A model generated the notes under the pieces. It saw only the letters and a program-made list of their open reading frames with translations. It made no database searches and had not been told where the DNA came from. Both the position numbers and the translations under genes were made by a program. Shown here one piece after another: positions 25,791-35,058 of a stretch of DNA of 50,482 nt (its first letter is position 1; each line of letters starts with the position of its first letter). The DNA lies in assembly GCA_910578805.1 (NCBI GenBank), contig CAJTRS010000012.1, positions 1-50,482 on the forward strand. The letters are read 5' to 3'. Source of the DNA: an uncultured Muribaculaceae bacterium. Its GTDB lineage: Bacteria > Bacteroidota > Bacteroidia > Bacteroidales > Muribaculaceae.

Positions 25791-26495
25791 TTATGCTTCG
25801 TCAGGGAATTTACGGTAATATTCCTCGAGGATACCCTGAATGTTGAAATATACTCCTCCGGTGGCACCGTCATGTTTCACTTTCAGGAATTCAAAATATG
25901 GCTCGTAGAATATGTGGTTGGTTATGGTCAGTCCCATCTTGTTGAGCAGTACATACTCGTGTTGCGGCTCTATCACGAACCAGGCGTTTTCCTCGTCTAT
26001 GCCGGTGCCTGTCGATACTATGGCCATGAGTATGTAGTTGAATTTATACTGCCATATGTCGGCAAGGGCGGTCTGTCCCCGCTGCCTAAGTGCGGCAATG
26101 AGGTTTTCCATCTGGTTTAGGTCAAACGGATTGTCTGAAAGTGCGCGGTTCGACTGACTGATTATGGAATCGCACTGTTGGTGTGTGAGCCGCGTAGGGT
26201 CGGCTATGGACTGCACGTCGTTGCTGAACGCCGACACCCGGTAAGGGTTGTAGTCTTCCTGAAACATGTATCCGATGTAGAGGCGGCGGTATTTGTCGAG
26301 TTTCATGAGAGTGTCGTTTCGCTGGAACTCTTTCATGAGCCTCGGATAATAATACGGTGAATTGCGGTCGTAGGTCTCTTTACGTATCTGGTCGAGATCG
26401 GGTATTTCGCGCTTTATACGGTCAAAGTCGATCTGTTGTGCGGCGGCTGAAAGTGCCGATACGGCCAATATGGCGAGTGCTATTATCTTATGCAT
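25791..26495 (-). CDS. DUF4919 family exported protein
   Basis: 234 residues with a signal peptide (MHKIIALAILAVSALSAAAQ). The following IDFDRIKREIPDLDQIRKETYDRNSPYYYPRLMKEFQRNDTLMKLDKYRRLYIGYMFQEDYNPY stretch is characteristic of the Bacteroidota family DUF4919 (PF16266): small, mostly helical exported proteins with no known function. It lies between a membrane protein gene (24 nt) and recF (5 nt). No catalytic motif is visible. Presence next to recF is probably positional rather than functional, since this protein acts outside the cytoplasm. Confidence 0.83.
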   Translation of the reverse strand: MHKIIALAILAVSALSAAAQQIDFDRIKREIPDLDQIRKETYDRNSPYYYPRLMKEFQRNDTLMKLDKYRRLYIGYMFQEDYNPYRVSAFSNDVQSIADPTRLTHQQCDSIISQSNRALSDNPFDLNQMENLIAALRQRGQTALADIWQYKFNYILMAIVSTGTGIDEENAWFVIEPQHEYVLLNKMGLTITNHIFYEPYFEFLKVKHDGATGGVYFNIQGILEEYYRKFPDEA

Positions 26496-26519
26496 GTAGG
26501 TGGATTCTTTCGGCGTTGA

Positions 26520-27023
26520 TTAAAAGGGGTATAACCCTGAATAGATTTTTGACACGGATATTACCGCTATGGAGGTCACTGTCACAATGGGAAGTCCTTT
26601 GGCGCAAAGATAATTAAAGAATTTGCGCGATGGGAAACCGAGTATTTGTCCGGCCGGGGTGCGGCTGAAGGCTATGCCACCGCACAAGGCTCCTGCCACC
26701 GCGCCTATGATTATGCCGGCTCCCGACAGCAGCATGCCCACAAAAGCTCCGGCCAAAGATGCTCCGGTTATGTATCCCACTCCCACGTGGCTTGTGGATA
26801 TTTCACGTGGCAAAAGCATGTTGATGCCCAAAGCTATGACAGCGGCCACACTCCAGAATGCCAGAGAATCCGGGCTGACTTCCATGCCGGGGGTGAAGAA
26901 CAGAACGGCCAATGACGCAAGGGCTGCCGCCGGACTCCATGTCCTGGCAGTGAATGCGGCCATCAGCGATATCACTATGGAGAGAACCGCGGCCGAGATC
27001 AGTATGAGTGTGGTTGTGGTCAT
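26520..27023 (-). CDS. Small integral membrane protein, unknown
   Basis: 167 residues with about four transmembrane segments: LILISAAVLSIVISLMAAF near 6-24, PAAALASLAVLFFTPG, FWSVAAVIALGINMLL, then a very glycine/alanine-rich hairpin (YITGASLAGAFVGMLLSGAG and IIGAVAGALCGGIAF) and a C-terminal segment (LPIVTVTSIAVISVSKIYSG). The Gly-rich stretch looks like tightly packed glycine-zipper helices. I do not recognise a family. Its start codon overlaps the pgpH stop by 4 nt (27020-27023), so it is translationally coupled to the c-di-AMP phosphodiesterase and may assist it in the membrane; that is inference. Confidence 0.75.
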   Translation of the reverse strand: MTTTTLILISAAVLSIVISLMAAFTARTWSPAAALASLAVLFFTPGMEVSPDSLAFWSVAAVIALGINMLLPREISTSHVGVGYITGASLAGAFVGMLLSGAGIIIGAVAGALCGGIAFSRTPAGQILGFPSRKFFNYLCAKGLPIVTVTSIAVISVSKIYSGLYPF

Positions 27024-29065
27024 GCTTTTTTATTGTTGTCGGGTCTGATGGACTCCGGATAGGAAACACGCGAGTGGTACATTGTGCTCAACCGTGATAT
27101 GAAAATGTTCTTTATTTCGCTGATGTCGCGGAATGACAGGGGTGAGTCGTTGTGTAATCCTTCATCGATCTGGGAGTCTATGATGCGGTTTACAAGGCCG
27201 GTGATGGATTCGGTGGTGTATTCCTTAAGTGATCTTGATGCGGCTTCCACGGCATCGGCCATCATTACCACGGAGGCTTCGCGTGTCTGCGGATTGGGTC
27301 CGGGATATGTGAACGGGGCTTCATCGACCTGCTCGTCGGGGTGGGCATTGCTGTAGGTGGTGTAGAAGTACCGTGCTTTTCCACGCCCGTGGTGCTGTGA
27401 TATGAAGTCGGTGATCTGTGCGGGCAGTTTGGCTCTCTCGGCACGTTTGATGCCTTCGGCCACGTGGCCTATGACTATCCGTGCGCTCTGTATGGGCGAC
27501 AGTGCGTCGTGGGGATTCACGCCATGCTGGTTTTCGGTAAAGAAAGCCGGATTGGTTATTTTGCCTATGTCGTGGTAAAGCGCACCGGCTCTTACGAGCT
27601 GCACGTTGGCGCCGATGCGGTCGGCGGCTGCCGACGCCAGATTGCTTACCGCCATCACGTGCTGGAATGTGCCCGGGCATTCTTCCGACAGTTCGCGAAG
27701 CAACGGGGTGTTTATGTCCGACAGTTCCACGAGTGTCATTTTCGATACGAATCCGAATGTTTTCTCAAGCAGGAATATGATCACGTAGGCAAATGACGTG
27801 AGGACTGCATTTATGGCCAATGCACCGAACATGCGTCCGCTTTCGGAGTTGATGGTCCCGGAATGCATCACGCTTAGACACAGGTATATGAGTGACGAGT
27901 ATATGAACACAAGCACGGCTGTGCGTATGAGCTGCGAACGCTTGCTGAGTTCTTTGATGGACACTAACGCTGTGAATGAGGCCACAAATTGAGTGGTGAT
28001 GAATTCGGCCGGAAATCTGGATACTATGGTACACAGCAGCATGGCTGCCATTGTGCTGAAGAATGCAGTGCGAGAGTCCAGGAATACTGTGATGAGTATG
28101 GGCACTATGGCAAATGGCACCATGTAGAGCCCGTAGGTGAATGTGCCCGACATGGCGAAACTGAACAGTGTGATCATGGTCACTATCAGTACCACCATGG
28201 CCAATGTGCGGATATCGTGGAAGTAATCGGGACGGAAGAAATAGAAGTAACCGAACAGGGAGCACATTATAAGCACTATGAACATCAGGGAGCCAAGCGA
28301 TTTATATACGTCGTTGGCCGTGAAGCCGTCGTTGCGGTCCTGGGAAATCTGTTCGTAGGTTCGGAGTATGGTGTAAAGTTGCGGGGTAACCACTTCTCCA
28401 CGGTCAATGATGCGCTCTCCGCGCTGTATCACACCTATGGGTGCGAGTGCCTTACCTTCGGCTTCGGCTCTGAGCCTCATAGTGGCGGCGGAGTCGGGTA
28501 GTATGTTGGGCTTCAGGTATTCGGCGAGATTGGAGGCCAATATAAGGCTGTGTGCCCCGGGCGATGTCAGCACACTGTCGATTCCGGTGTAAGCGCTGCG
28601 CATGGACAGGAACGATGACACCGGTGTGGATATTATCACGTTGTCGCGGAGCATTCTCACATTGCCCTCGTCGGGTGTGCCGGAACCTATGATGCCGGTA
28701 TTGTAGGTGTGCCGTAGCTGTGCTATCACTGCCGCCCTGTCGCGCGGACTTATATTCATGCCCGGAAGATTGTCGATTGTGCGGGTGTATTCGTCGATGA
28801 TTTTTTTCTCCAGTTCGGTGTTGCGGAAATAAACAGGCTCGAAGTTGCGGTCGAGGCTGTCGCGGATACGCCGTTCGCTTACGGAGTCGATCTTTACAGG
28901 TATGTCAAACGGTGCGGTGAGCAGGTTGTAGTTCCACGGTTTGTTGACCACAAAATCATATTCATTTCCCTTATGTACGGGGCGGAATATGAATATCACG
29001 AGCACTGCGGCCAGAAACAGGGCAAGCCGCATGAGTTTGTTGAATGTCTGTGCGGATAAGTTCAT
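27020..29065 (-). CDS. pgpH: 7TM-HD family phosphohydrolase, PgpH-type c-di-AMP phosphodiesterase
   Basis: 681 residues. One N-terminal membrane segment (LALFLAAVLVIFIFRPV) is followed by the extracytoplasmic 7TMR-HDED domain (VKIDSVSERRIRDSLDRNFEPVYFRNTELEKKIIDEY...). A seven-helix membrane block comes next (about 255-440), then a cytoplasmic HD domain with LYHDIGK (His498-Asp499) and the downstream FISQHHGRGK and MMADAVEAASR motifs. Characterised members (Listeria PgpH) degrade cyclic di-AMP and are inhibited by (p)ppGpp. The gene lies 4 nt after the rel/spoT gene and overlaps the next membrane protein by 4 nt. Assignment to c-di-AMP is from the family; no substrate evidence is in the sequence. 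Confidence 0.9.
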   Translation of the reverse strand: MNLSAQTFNKLMRLALFLAAVLVIFIFRPVHKGNEYDFVVNKPWNYNLLTAPFDIPVKIDSVSERRIRDSLDRNFEPVYFRNTELEKKIIDEYTRTIDNLPGMNISPRDRAAVIAQLRHTYNTGIIGSGTPDEGNVRMLRDNVIISTPVSSFLSMRSAYTGIDSVLTSPGAHSLILASNLAEYLKPNILPDSAATMRLRAEAEGKALAPIGVIQRGERIIDRGEVVTPQLYTILRTYEQISQDRNDGFTANDVYKSLGSLMFIVLIMCSLFGYFYFFRPDYFHDIRTLAMVVLIVTMITLFSFAMSGTFTYGLYMVPFAIVPILITVFLDSRTAFFSTMAAMLLCTIVSRFPAEFITTQFVASFTALVSIKELSKRSQLIRTAVLVFIYSSLIYLCLSVMHSGTINSESGRMFGALAINAVLTSFAYVIIFLLEKTFGFVSKMTLVELSDINTPLLRELSEECPGTFQHVMAVSNLASAAADRIGANVQLVRAGALYHDIGKITNPAFFTENQHGVNPHDALSPIQSARIVIGHVAEGIKRAERAKLPAQITDFISQHHGRGKARYFYTTYSNAHPDEQVDEAPFTYPGPNPQTREASVVMMADAVEAASRSLKEYTTESITGLVNRIIDSQIDEGLHNDSPLSFRDISEIKNIFISRLSTMYHSRVSYPESIRPDNNKKA

Positions 29066-29069
29066 TGTT

Positions 29070-31316
29070 TCAGTCTTTGACTCTTACGGCTTTCTGTACG
29101 CCGGAAATTTTCTTTATTTTCTTACAGAGGTCTGTGGCCACTGAATTGTCGCGCAGGAGCACTGTCAGCCGGCAGTGAAACACCTCGTTGTCAGTGTCTA
29201 TGTGCAGCGACCTCAGGTCCATGTTTAGCTGCGTGGATATCATCTGTGTAAGTTCCTGCAGTATGCCATGTCGGTCCACACCCTCTATTTTCAGATGCGC
29301 GAGGAATGTCTTCTGTATATGTTGCCAGTGTGTGGCCACTATGCGCGGGCCGTAAGTGGCTTTAAGTATCTGGGCATGCTCGCAGTTGAGCGAATGTACC
29401 TCCACACGGTCGTCATCGTTGATGAATCCCATGACATCATCGCCCGGTATCGGGTGGCAGCATTCGGCAAACACGAAGTTCTGCTCCTCGCTGTTGAACC
29501 GCAACTGGTATATCTCCTTGGTGTTGATATGCTCAGGGGTTATTATATTAGGGCCTTGCGCCGATGCGGTTTTGTTTCTGGACGTCCCCGTTCCGATGCG
29601 GAATATTTTTTTCAGCAGTCCGGGTGAGGTTTTCGGCGAATCCTTGAGCACGTAGCCTTCAAGAGTAATCTCTTCGGCTCCGAGTTTGTAATAGAGCGTT
29701 TCACGCGATGTTATATGGTAGAATGCCATTAATTTTGTTATCACCTCGTTTGTCGCTTTGACTTCGGCATCGTCAAGGAACTTGGCCAGTATCTCTTTGC
29801 CTTTTTCTATCATGGGAGTCTGCTGCTTGCGCAGCGCACTCTGTAGCCGAGAGCGTGCTTTTGCCGAATTGAGCAGGTTGATCCATTCGGGTTTCGGTGT
29901 CTGTGACTGTGAGGTAAGAATCTCCACCTGGTCTCCGCTGTTTAGTTTGTAGGACAGTGGCACAAGTTTGTGATTGACCTTCGCGGCGATGCATTTTGTG
30001 CCTATCTGGGAGTGAAGCTCAAAGGCCATGTCGAGCGCTGTTGAGCCTGCGGGCAGGGTGATGAGTTCGCCTTTGGGGGTGAATACGCTTATCTCGGTGG
30101 CAAATAGATTGAGTTTAAGGGTTCCGAGGAAATCTATGGCATTTGGGTTGGGATTCTCGAGAATGTCCTTGATGGTGCCGAGCCATGCTTTCAGTTCGGT
30201 TTCTTCCTCGCCTTCACCAATTTTGTATTTCCAATGTGCGGCAAACCCCTTTTCGGCCACTTCGTCCATGCGCTCGGAACGTATCTGTACCTCCACCCAG
30301 TTACCGTCAGGACCCATGACGGTGAGGTGAAGCGCCCGATAGCCGTTGGCTTTGGGGTTGCTGATCCAGTCGCGTGTGCGCTCTGGGTGCAGCCGGTATA
30401 TGTCGGTAATCCTGGAGTATATGTTCCAGCATATGTTTTTTTCCTGCGCGGGATCGGGACATTTGAATATGATGCGCATGGCGTAGAGGTCATAGACCTC
30501 CTCGAACGGTATGCCTTTGGTCTCCATCTTGCGCCATATGGAATAGACTGATTTCACACGTGCCTTTGCCTCGTATTGCAGTCCCATCTGGTCGAGTTCC
30601 TTGAGTATCGGCGCCGAGAAATTCTCATACACGTTTTTGCGGCACTCTTCCGATTCGCATATCATACGTTCGATATTGGCGTATGTCGATGGGTGCTCGT
30701 ACTTGAAGCTGAGGTCCTCCAGTTCGGTCTTTATGCTGAACAGCCCGAGACGGTGAGCCAGCGGAGCATATATGTAGAGGGTTTCTCCGGCTATCTTGTA
30801 CTGCTTGTTCGGCGCCATGGAGCCGAGTGTGCGCATGTTGTGCAGGCGGTCGGCCATCTTTATCAGCACCACGCGTATGTCCTGGCTCATGGTCAGGAGG
30901 AGCTTGCGGAAGTTCTCGGCCTGGGCACTGGCGCGGTCGCCGAATATTCCTCCCGAGATTTTTGTGAGTCCGCTTACCAGTTCGGCTATCTTAGGGCCGA
31001 AGTTCTGCTCGATATCATCTACGGTGTAGTCGGTATCCTCCACCACGTCGTGTAGCAGTGCGGCACATATGGACGTGGAGCCGAGCCCTATCTCCTGCGA
31101 GGCTATCTTAGCTACGGCTATGGGGTGGAGTATGTAGGGCTCTCCGCTGCGGCGGCGGATACCTCCGTGGGCTTTCTTGGCAAATTTGAACGCACGCTCT
31201 ATAATCTCCACTTTCTTGCGGTGATTGCTCTTCAGGTATCCTTGCAGCAGTGACTGAAATTCGGCATTGATCATTTGATCCTCTTCCTGAGGTGTCATTG
31301 TTGGCGTCTTATCCAT
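29070..31316 (-). CDS. Rel/SpoT bifunctional (p)ppGpp synthetase/hydrolase
   Basis: 748 residues with the full long-RSH layout. Hydrolase HD domain with YILHP (His64), LLHDVVEDTDY (His89-Asp90, Glu93-Asp94) and KMADRLHNMRT; synthetase domain with VYDLYAMRIIF, GYRALHLTV and WVEVQIRSERMDEVAEKGFAAHWKYK; TGS domain (ISVFTPKGELITLPAGSTALDMAFELHS); a conserved zinc-finger-like region (FAECCHPIPGDDVMGF) and a C-terminal ACT domain (HGILQELTQMISTQLNMDLRSLHI). The hydrolase motifs are intact, so it should both make and destroy (p)ppGpp and act as the stringent-response enzyme. It leads an operon with the c-di-AMP phosphodiesterase. Confidence 0.95.
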   Translation of the reverse strand: MDKTPTMTPQEEDQMINAEFQSLLQGYLKSNHRKKVEIIERAFKFAKKAHGGIRRRSGEPYILHPIAVAKIASQEIGLGSTSICAALLHDVVEDTDYTVDDIEQNFGPKIAELVSGLTKISGGIFGDRASAQAENFRKLLLTMSQDIRVVLIKMADRLHNMRTLGSMAPNKQYKIAGETLYIYAPLAHRLGLFSIKTELEDLSFKYEHPSTYANIERMICESEECRKNVYENFSAPILKELDQMGLQYEAKARVKSVYSIWRKMETKGIPFEEVYDLYAMRIIFKCPDPAQEKNICWNIYSRITDIYRLHPERTRDWISNPKANGYRALHLTVMGPDGNWVEVQIRSERMDEVAEKGFAAHWKYKIGEGEEETELKAWLGTIKDILENPNPNAIDFLGTLKLNLFATEISVFTPKGELITLPAGSTALDMAFELHSQIGTKCIAAKVNHKLVPLSYKLNSGDQVEILTSQSQTPKPEWINLLNSAKARSRLQSALRKQQTPMIEKGKEILAKFLDDAEVKATNEVITKLMAFYHITSRETLYYKLGAEEITLEGYVLKDSPKTSPGLLKKIFRIGTGTSRNKTASAQGPNIITPEHINTKEIYQLRFNSEEQNFVFAECCHPIPGDDVMGFINDDDRVEVHSLNCEHAQILKATYGPRIVATHWQHIQKTFLAHLKIEGVDRHGILQELTQMISTQLNMDLRSLHIDTDNEVFHCRLTVLLRDNSVATDLCKKIKKISGVQKAVRVKD

Positions 31317-31347
31317 GTTAGTGCGTGGTGTGAGAGATGATGAAACA

Positions 31348-31398
31348 CAAATTTACTAAGAAAACGGTGAAAGTTGTGCAAAATTAGCCGTATATTTG
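31348..31398. promoter_or_regulatory. Divergent promoter cores for rel/spoT and the MalY-like gene
   Basis: Minus strand TAAATTTG at 31348-31355, about 32 nt before the RSH start; a second minus-strand TAATTTTG occurs further upstream. Plus strand TATATTTG at 31391-31398, about 55 nt before the lyase start at 31453. All are exact TAnnTTTG matches but -33 spacings are off-standard. Confidence 0.5.
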
Positions 31399-31452
31399 CC
31401 ACAAAATATATTTTTTCATAAAGTTTCTTGCTTTAACGGGAAAAATTTTGCC

Positions 31453-32634
31453 ATGGGAAAATACAATTTCGATGAAGTCATAGACCGCAGCGGGTCGAAG
31501 TGTATGAAGTATGACGACTTGTGCGGGCTTTTCGGCCGCCGTGACGTGACACCTATGTGGATAGCCGATATGGAGTTCGCCACAAGTCCGGCAATAGTGG
31601 AGGCCATGTGCGAGCGTATGCGCCACCCCATATACGGTTACAGCACACCGGGCGACGGTTACTGGAGTTCTATAATTTCATGGCTTGACCGCCGTCACGG
31701 CTTCAACGTGGAGCGATGCGATCTGGCCTTTGTGCCCGGAGTGGTGCGCGGCATAGCCTATGCCGTCAATTTCTTTACGCGTCCCGGCGACAAGGTGGTG
31801 ATACAGCCTCCGGTGTATCACCCTTTCCGCATAGTGACTGAGGGCAACGGACGAGTGGTGGTGGAAAATCCGCTGATAGCCGGCGACGGGGAGTTTTTTT
31901 ATCGCATGGACTTAGCCGGTCTGGAGGAGATATTCGAGCAAGAGAGACCGAAAATGATGATATTGTGTAACCCGCATAATCCCGTGGGGATACAGTGGGA
32001 CGCCGACACACTCCGCACGGTGGCATCGCTGGCTCGGCGTTACGGCGTGATAGTGGTGAGTGACGAGATACATTCCGACCTGATGCTGTTTGGCTGCAGG
32101 CACATACCGTTTGCTTCGGTGAGCGATGATGCGGCTGCCGTGTCTGTTACTTTCGGCGCCCCCTCCAAGACATTCAATATACCGGGGCTTGTGAGCTCAT
32201 GGGTGATAGTGAAGAATCCGCAACTGCGTGAACGTTTTTATCAATGGTTAGAGGTCAATGAGTTCTCCTCTCCATTTTTCTGTGCCACCACCGGTACGGA
32301 GGCCGCATATACTTACGGCGAGGAGTGGCTTGAAGAGTTGATTCCTTACATAGAGGAGAATATAAGGACCGTGGAGGATTTTGCCTGCAAGAATCTGCCG
32401 GGAGTCAAAGCCGTGAGACCTCAGGCTTCGTTTCTGATGTGGCTTGACTGTCGAGAACTCGGACTTACGCAGTCACAGCTTGAGCGTATGTTTGTGGACA
32501 AGGCTCATCTGGCTCTTAACACGGGTGTTATGTTCGGCTGTCAGGGCGAGGGATTCATGCGCATGAATATAGCAATGCCGCGCGCGCAGCTGCTCAAGGC
32601 ATTGGCATCGCTGGCGGCGGCATTGGCGCAGTAA
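31453..32634 (+). CDS. MalY/PatB family PLP-dependent cystathionine beta-lyase
   Basis: 393 residues from the ATG at 31453 (MGKYNFDEVIDRSGSKCMKYD, the conserved family N-terminus); the in-frame ATG at 31396 lies on the promoter core and is rejected. A fold-type I aminotransferase-like enzyme with the MalY signature MWIADMEFATSPAI (35-48), NPHNPVG, Asp204 in VVSDEIHSDL and the PLP lysine Lys239 in FGAPSKTFNIPG. It cleaves C-S bonds of cystathionine or cysteine to give homocysteine or H2S plus pyruvate and ammonia. In E. coli MalY also represses maltose genes; no such link is visible here. It converges on ilvC with 30 nt between the stops. Confidence 0.93.
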   Translation: MGKYNFDEVIDRSGSKCMKYDDLCGLFGRRDVTPMWIADMEFATSPAIVEAMCERMRHPIYGYSTPGDGYWSSIISWLDRRHGFNVERCDLAFVPGVVRGIAYAVNFFTRPGDKVVIQPPVYHPFRIVTEGNGRVVVENPLIAGDGEFFYRMDLAGLEEIFEQERPKMMILCNPHNPVGIQWDADTLRTVASLARRYGVIVVSDEIHSDLMLFGCRHIPFASVSDDAAAVSVTFGAPSKTFNIPGLVSSWVIVKNPQLRERFYQWLEVNEFSSPFFCATTGTEAAYTYGEEWLEELIPYIEENIRTVEDFACKNLPGVKAVRPQASFLMWLDCRELGLTQSQLERMFVDKAHLALNTGVMFGCQGEGFMRMNIAMPRAQLLKALASLAAALAQ

Positions 32635-32664
32635 TATGATTTTCGCGGGGAATTGACAGTGGGG

Positions 32665-33711
32665 TCAGTCATCGTTTTCGGGACGGAGCCTGCGCACGGT
32701 CATGCCGGTCTGCCACATTTCGCTTTCGCGCATCTGCCGGAGTTCTTCTTCGAGCTTGGCGCGGTAGTCGGTCTGTGAATTGGAATCGATGGATCGTTGG
32801 GCTTCAATGCCTTTTTCCACACTTTCGTAGAGGCGTTGCATCACAGGCTTGACGGCATCGTGAAACGGTCCTGCCCAGTCTAATGCGCCTCGCTGTGCGG
32901 TGGTGGAACAGTTGGCATACATCCAGTCCATGCCTTTGGCTGCGAATAGCGGCATCAGAGACTGCGTGAGTTCCTCCACTGTCTCGTTGAACGCCTCTGA
33001 GGGGGTGTGTCCATGCTCGCGGAGCACTTCATACTGAGCCAGGAACAGTCCCTGGATAGCGCCCATGAGCGATCCGCGTTCTCCGGTAAGATCGCTGATG
33101 GCCTCGCGCCTGAATGTGGTTTCAAACAGATAGCCCGATCCTATGCCAATGCCGAGCGCTATTGTGCGGTCGAAGGCATGGCCGGTATAGTCCTGCTCTA
33201 TGGCGTAGCTGGAGTTTACGCCACGGTTTTCCAGAAACATGCTTCGCAGCGATGCTCCGGAGCCTTTCGGCGCCACCATGATTACATCTATGTCCTTAGG
33301 CGGTACCACTCCCGTACGGTCTGGCCAGGCAATGGCGAATCCGTGGGAAAAATAGAGGGCTTTTCCTGCGGTTAGCGAAGGCTTTATAGATGGCCACACA
33401 GACAGCACGGCCGCATCGCTCAGAAGGCACATTATAATGGTGCCGCGCCGGGCGGCCTCTTCGATGGAGAACAGGGTCTGTCCTGGAATCCAGCCGTCGG
33501 TCACGGCCTTGTCGTAGGTGGCTCCCGGCCGCTGTCCGACTATTACGTTGAATCCGTTGTCGCGGAGGTTTAGGCTCTGTCCGGGCCCCTGTACCCCGTA
33601 GCCGAGCACGGCTATGGTTTCGTTCTTGAGTATCTCGCGGGCTTTTTCGAGCGGAAATTCCCGGCGTGTGATCACGGTCTCTTCCACGCCGCCAAAGTTG
33701 AGTTTTGCCAT
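32665..33711 (-). CDS. ilvC: Ketol-acid reductoisomerase
   Basis: 348 residues, class I. It converts acetolactate to dihydroxy-isovalerate (and the isoleucine analogue) using NAD(P)H. The dinucleotide motif is VLGYGVQGPGQSLNLRDNG near residue 35; GQRPGATYDKAV forms the cofactor-specificity loop; APKGSGASLR and the catalytic-domain ETTFRREAISDLTGERGSLMG block (metal-binding Asp and Glu) follow. The GYGVQGPGQ variant and the length are typical for Bacteroidota. It is the last gene of the ilv operon, 31 nt after the acyl-ACP thioesterase. Confidence 0.97.
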   Translation of the reverse strand: MAKLNFGGVEETVITRREFPLEKAREILKNETIAVLGYGVQGPGQSLNLRDNGFNVIVGQRPGATYDKAVTDGWIPGQTLFSIEEAARRGTIIMCLLSDAAVLSVWPSIKPSLTAGKALYFSHGFAIAWPDRTGVVPPKDIDVIMVAPKGSGASLRSMFLENRGVNSSYAIEQDYTGHAFDRTIALGIGIGSGYLFETTFRREAISDLTGERGSLMGAIQGLFLAQYEVLREHGHTPSEAFNETVEELTQSLMPLFAAKGMDWMYANCSTTAQRGALDWAGPFHDAVKPVMQRLYESVEKGIEAQRSIDSNSQTDYRAKLEEELRQMRESEMWQTGMTVRRLRPENDD

Positions 33712-33742
33712 AATTGTCTATGATTGGGTTATTGAATCGGTT

Positions 33743-34513
33743 TCATTGGTTGTCGAATGACAGTTTTTTGTCGCGCATGGTCAGGATAGATCGTGCGAGG
33801 CATATAGGGGTATCGGCGAGCATGATGGCCGTCACTGTGGCGTCGCGGTCGAAAGCCGAGCACACTTCCACCTGCTTGCCGAAATGGCATTCGTGCTTGT
33901 ATTCGATTTCGAAGCGTGACAGGAAGCATTCGTCGAAAGTGTCGAGGGTGAACTGGTTGAGTATCAGTTCAACGTATCGGGCCGAATTGACATGCCGGTT
34001 TACGTCTATATCGCTGAGCATGAATGTGTAGTTGTGGACGGTCTGTGGCGGATTTACCGGACGTATCTTGCCCTGGCGTTCTATCGGGCAGGGGTGGTCG
34101 CTTATGGTGCGTGCTATTTCGGTTATGCTTTCGAGGTTGGCCGGGCGACGGGTGGTCATGTTGATTGAGAACCACACGGTGCGCGCATAGCCGAGCACTT
34201 CGCCGCCTTCGCCTCGTATCTCGAAGTTGCGTTCCGAGAAGTGTCGGTTGTAGCCTTCTATCCATGTGGACAGCGAGTAGTGTTCGAGCAGACGCGGATA
34301 TCGCTTCATCTCGAAAGCTATGCGGGAGAGCACCCACAGGTTGTCATCGTGCCTAAGGCGTTCGAATCCTATGCCGAGCAGGTCGGCGTGTTCGGTCGAT
34401 ACCTCAATGATCTGCTGCACGAGCATGGCTGGAGCCAGTTCGCTCTGGGCGTTGCACTGGGCGGCCGTAAGCCGGTAGGTGTGTGTATATACGTGTGAAT
34501 AGTTTCTGGTCAT
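33743..34513 (-). CDS. Acyl-ACP thioesterase inside the ilv operon
   Basis: 256 residues forming two hotdog repeats of the acyl-ACP thioesterase family (PF01643). First repeat: YTHTYRLTAAQCNAQSELAPAMLVQQIIEVSTEHADLLGIGFERL, then NLWVLSRIAFEMKRYPRLLEHYSLSTWIEGYNRHFSERNFEI; second repeat: LSDIDVNRHVNSARYVELILNQF. Such enzymes release free fatty acids from acyl carrier protein. The start overlaps the ilvN stop by 4 nt and ilvC follows 31 nt later, so it is embedded in branched-chain amino-acid biosynthesis. A role in handling branched or short acyl-ACP made from valine/isoleucine intermediates is plausible but unproven. Confidence 0.88.
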   Translation of the reverse strand: MTRNYSHVYTHTYRLTAAQCNAQSELAPAMLVQQIIEVSTEHADLLGIGFERLRHDDNLWVLSRIAFEMKRYPRLLEHYSLSTWIEGYNRHFSERNFEIRGEGGEVLGYARTVWFSINMTTRRPANLESITEIARTISDHPCPIERQGKIRPVNPPQTVHNYTFMLSDIDVNRHVNSARYVELILNQFTLDTFDECFLSRFEIEYKHECHFGKQVEVCSAFDRDATVTAIMLADTPICLARSILTMRDKKLSFDNQ

Positions 34514-35058
34514 TTCAGTGGTTCTTGTTTTTGTCGGTCATGAAGGTAGATGTCAACGTGCTCTATGGGAGAGCGTGTGATGGCAACTCTTCCCGAACGC
34601 ACGAACTGCTTTATGTCGTAACGCTTCAGCTCCTCAAAAAGGTTTTCGGTTTCGCTGTAATGTCCGGTTTTTTCTATCACGGTATAGTCGGGAGTGATCT
34701 CCAGAATCCTTGCTCCGTGGCGGCGTATAATTTCCTCCACGTGGTTTTCCCGCAGCATGGTGGAGGTGGGTACTTTGTAAAGGGCCACTTCCTGATACAC
34801 GAGCTGGGAATCGGTGTAGCAGAATGCCTTTATCACGTCGATGATTTTCTCTATCTGCTTGATAACCTTGTCCATCATTTCCGGATCGGAGTGGCATGTG
34901 ATGGTTATCTTGTGCACGCCGGGTATGGAGCATGCGCTCGCGCTGATGCTTTCGATGTTGAGGCACCGGCGGGTGAATATGTTGGACAGCCGGCTCAGGA
35001 GTCCTACGTGGTTCTCGGAGAACACGGCTATGGTGTAGAGTGTGCTGTCGGTTGTCAT
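34510..35058 (-). CDS. ilvN: Acetolactate synthase small (regulatory) subunit
   Basis: 182 residues. The N-terminal ACT domain (YTIAVFSENHVGLLSRLSNIFTRRCLNIESISAS, about 8-41) is followed by a second ACT-like domain. It binds valine and controls the catalytic subunit IlvB. It overlaps ilvB by 4 nt upstream and the thioesterase by 4 nt downstream, a fully coupled arrangement. The length equals other IlvH-type subunits of Bacteroidales. Sensitivity to valine cannot be read from the sequence. Confidence 0.94.
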   Translation of the reverse strand: MTTDSTLYTIAVFSENHVGLLSRLSNIFTRRCLNIESISASACSIPGVHKITITCHSDPEMMDKVIKQIEKIIDVIKAFCYTDSQLVYQEVALYKVPTSTMLRENHVEEIIRRHGARILEITPDYTVIEKTGHYSETENLFEELKRYDIKQFVRSGRVAITRSPIEHVDIYLHDRQKQEPLK

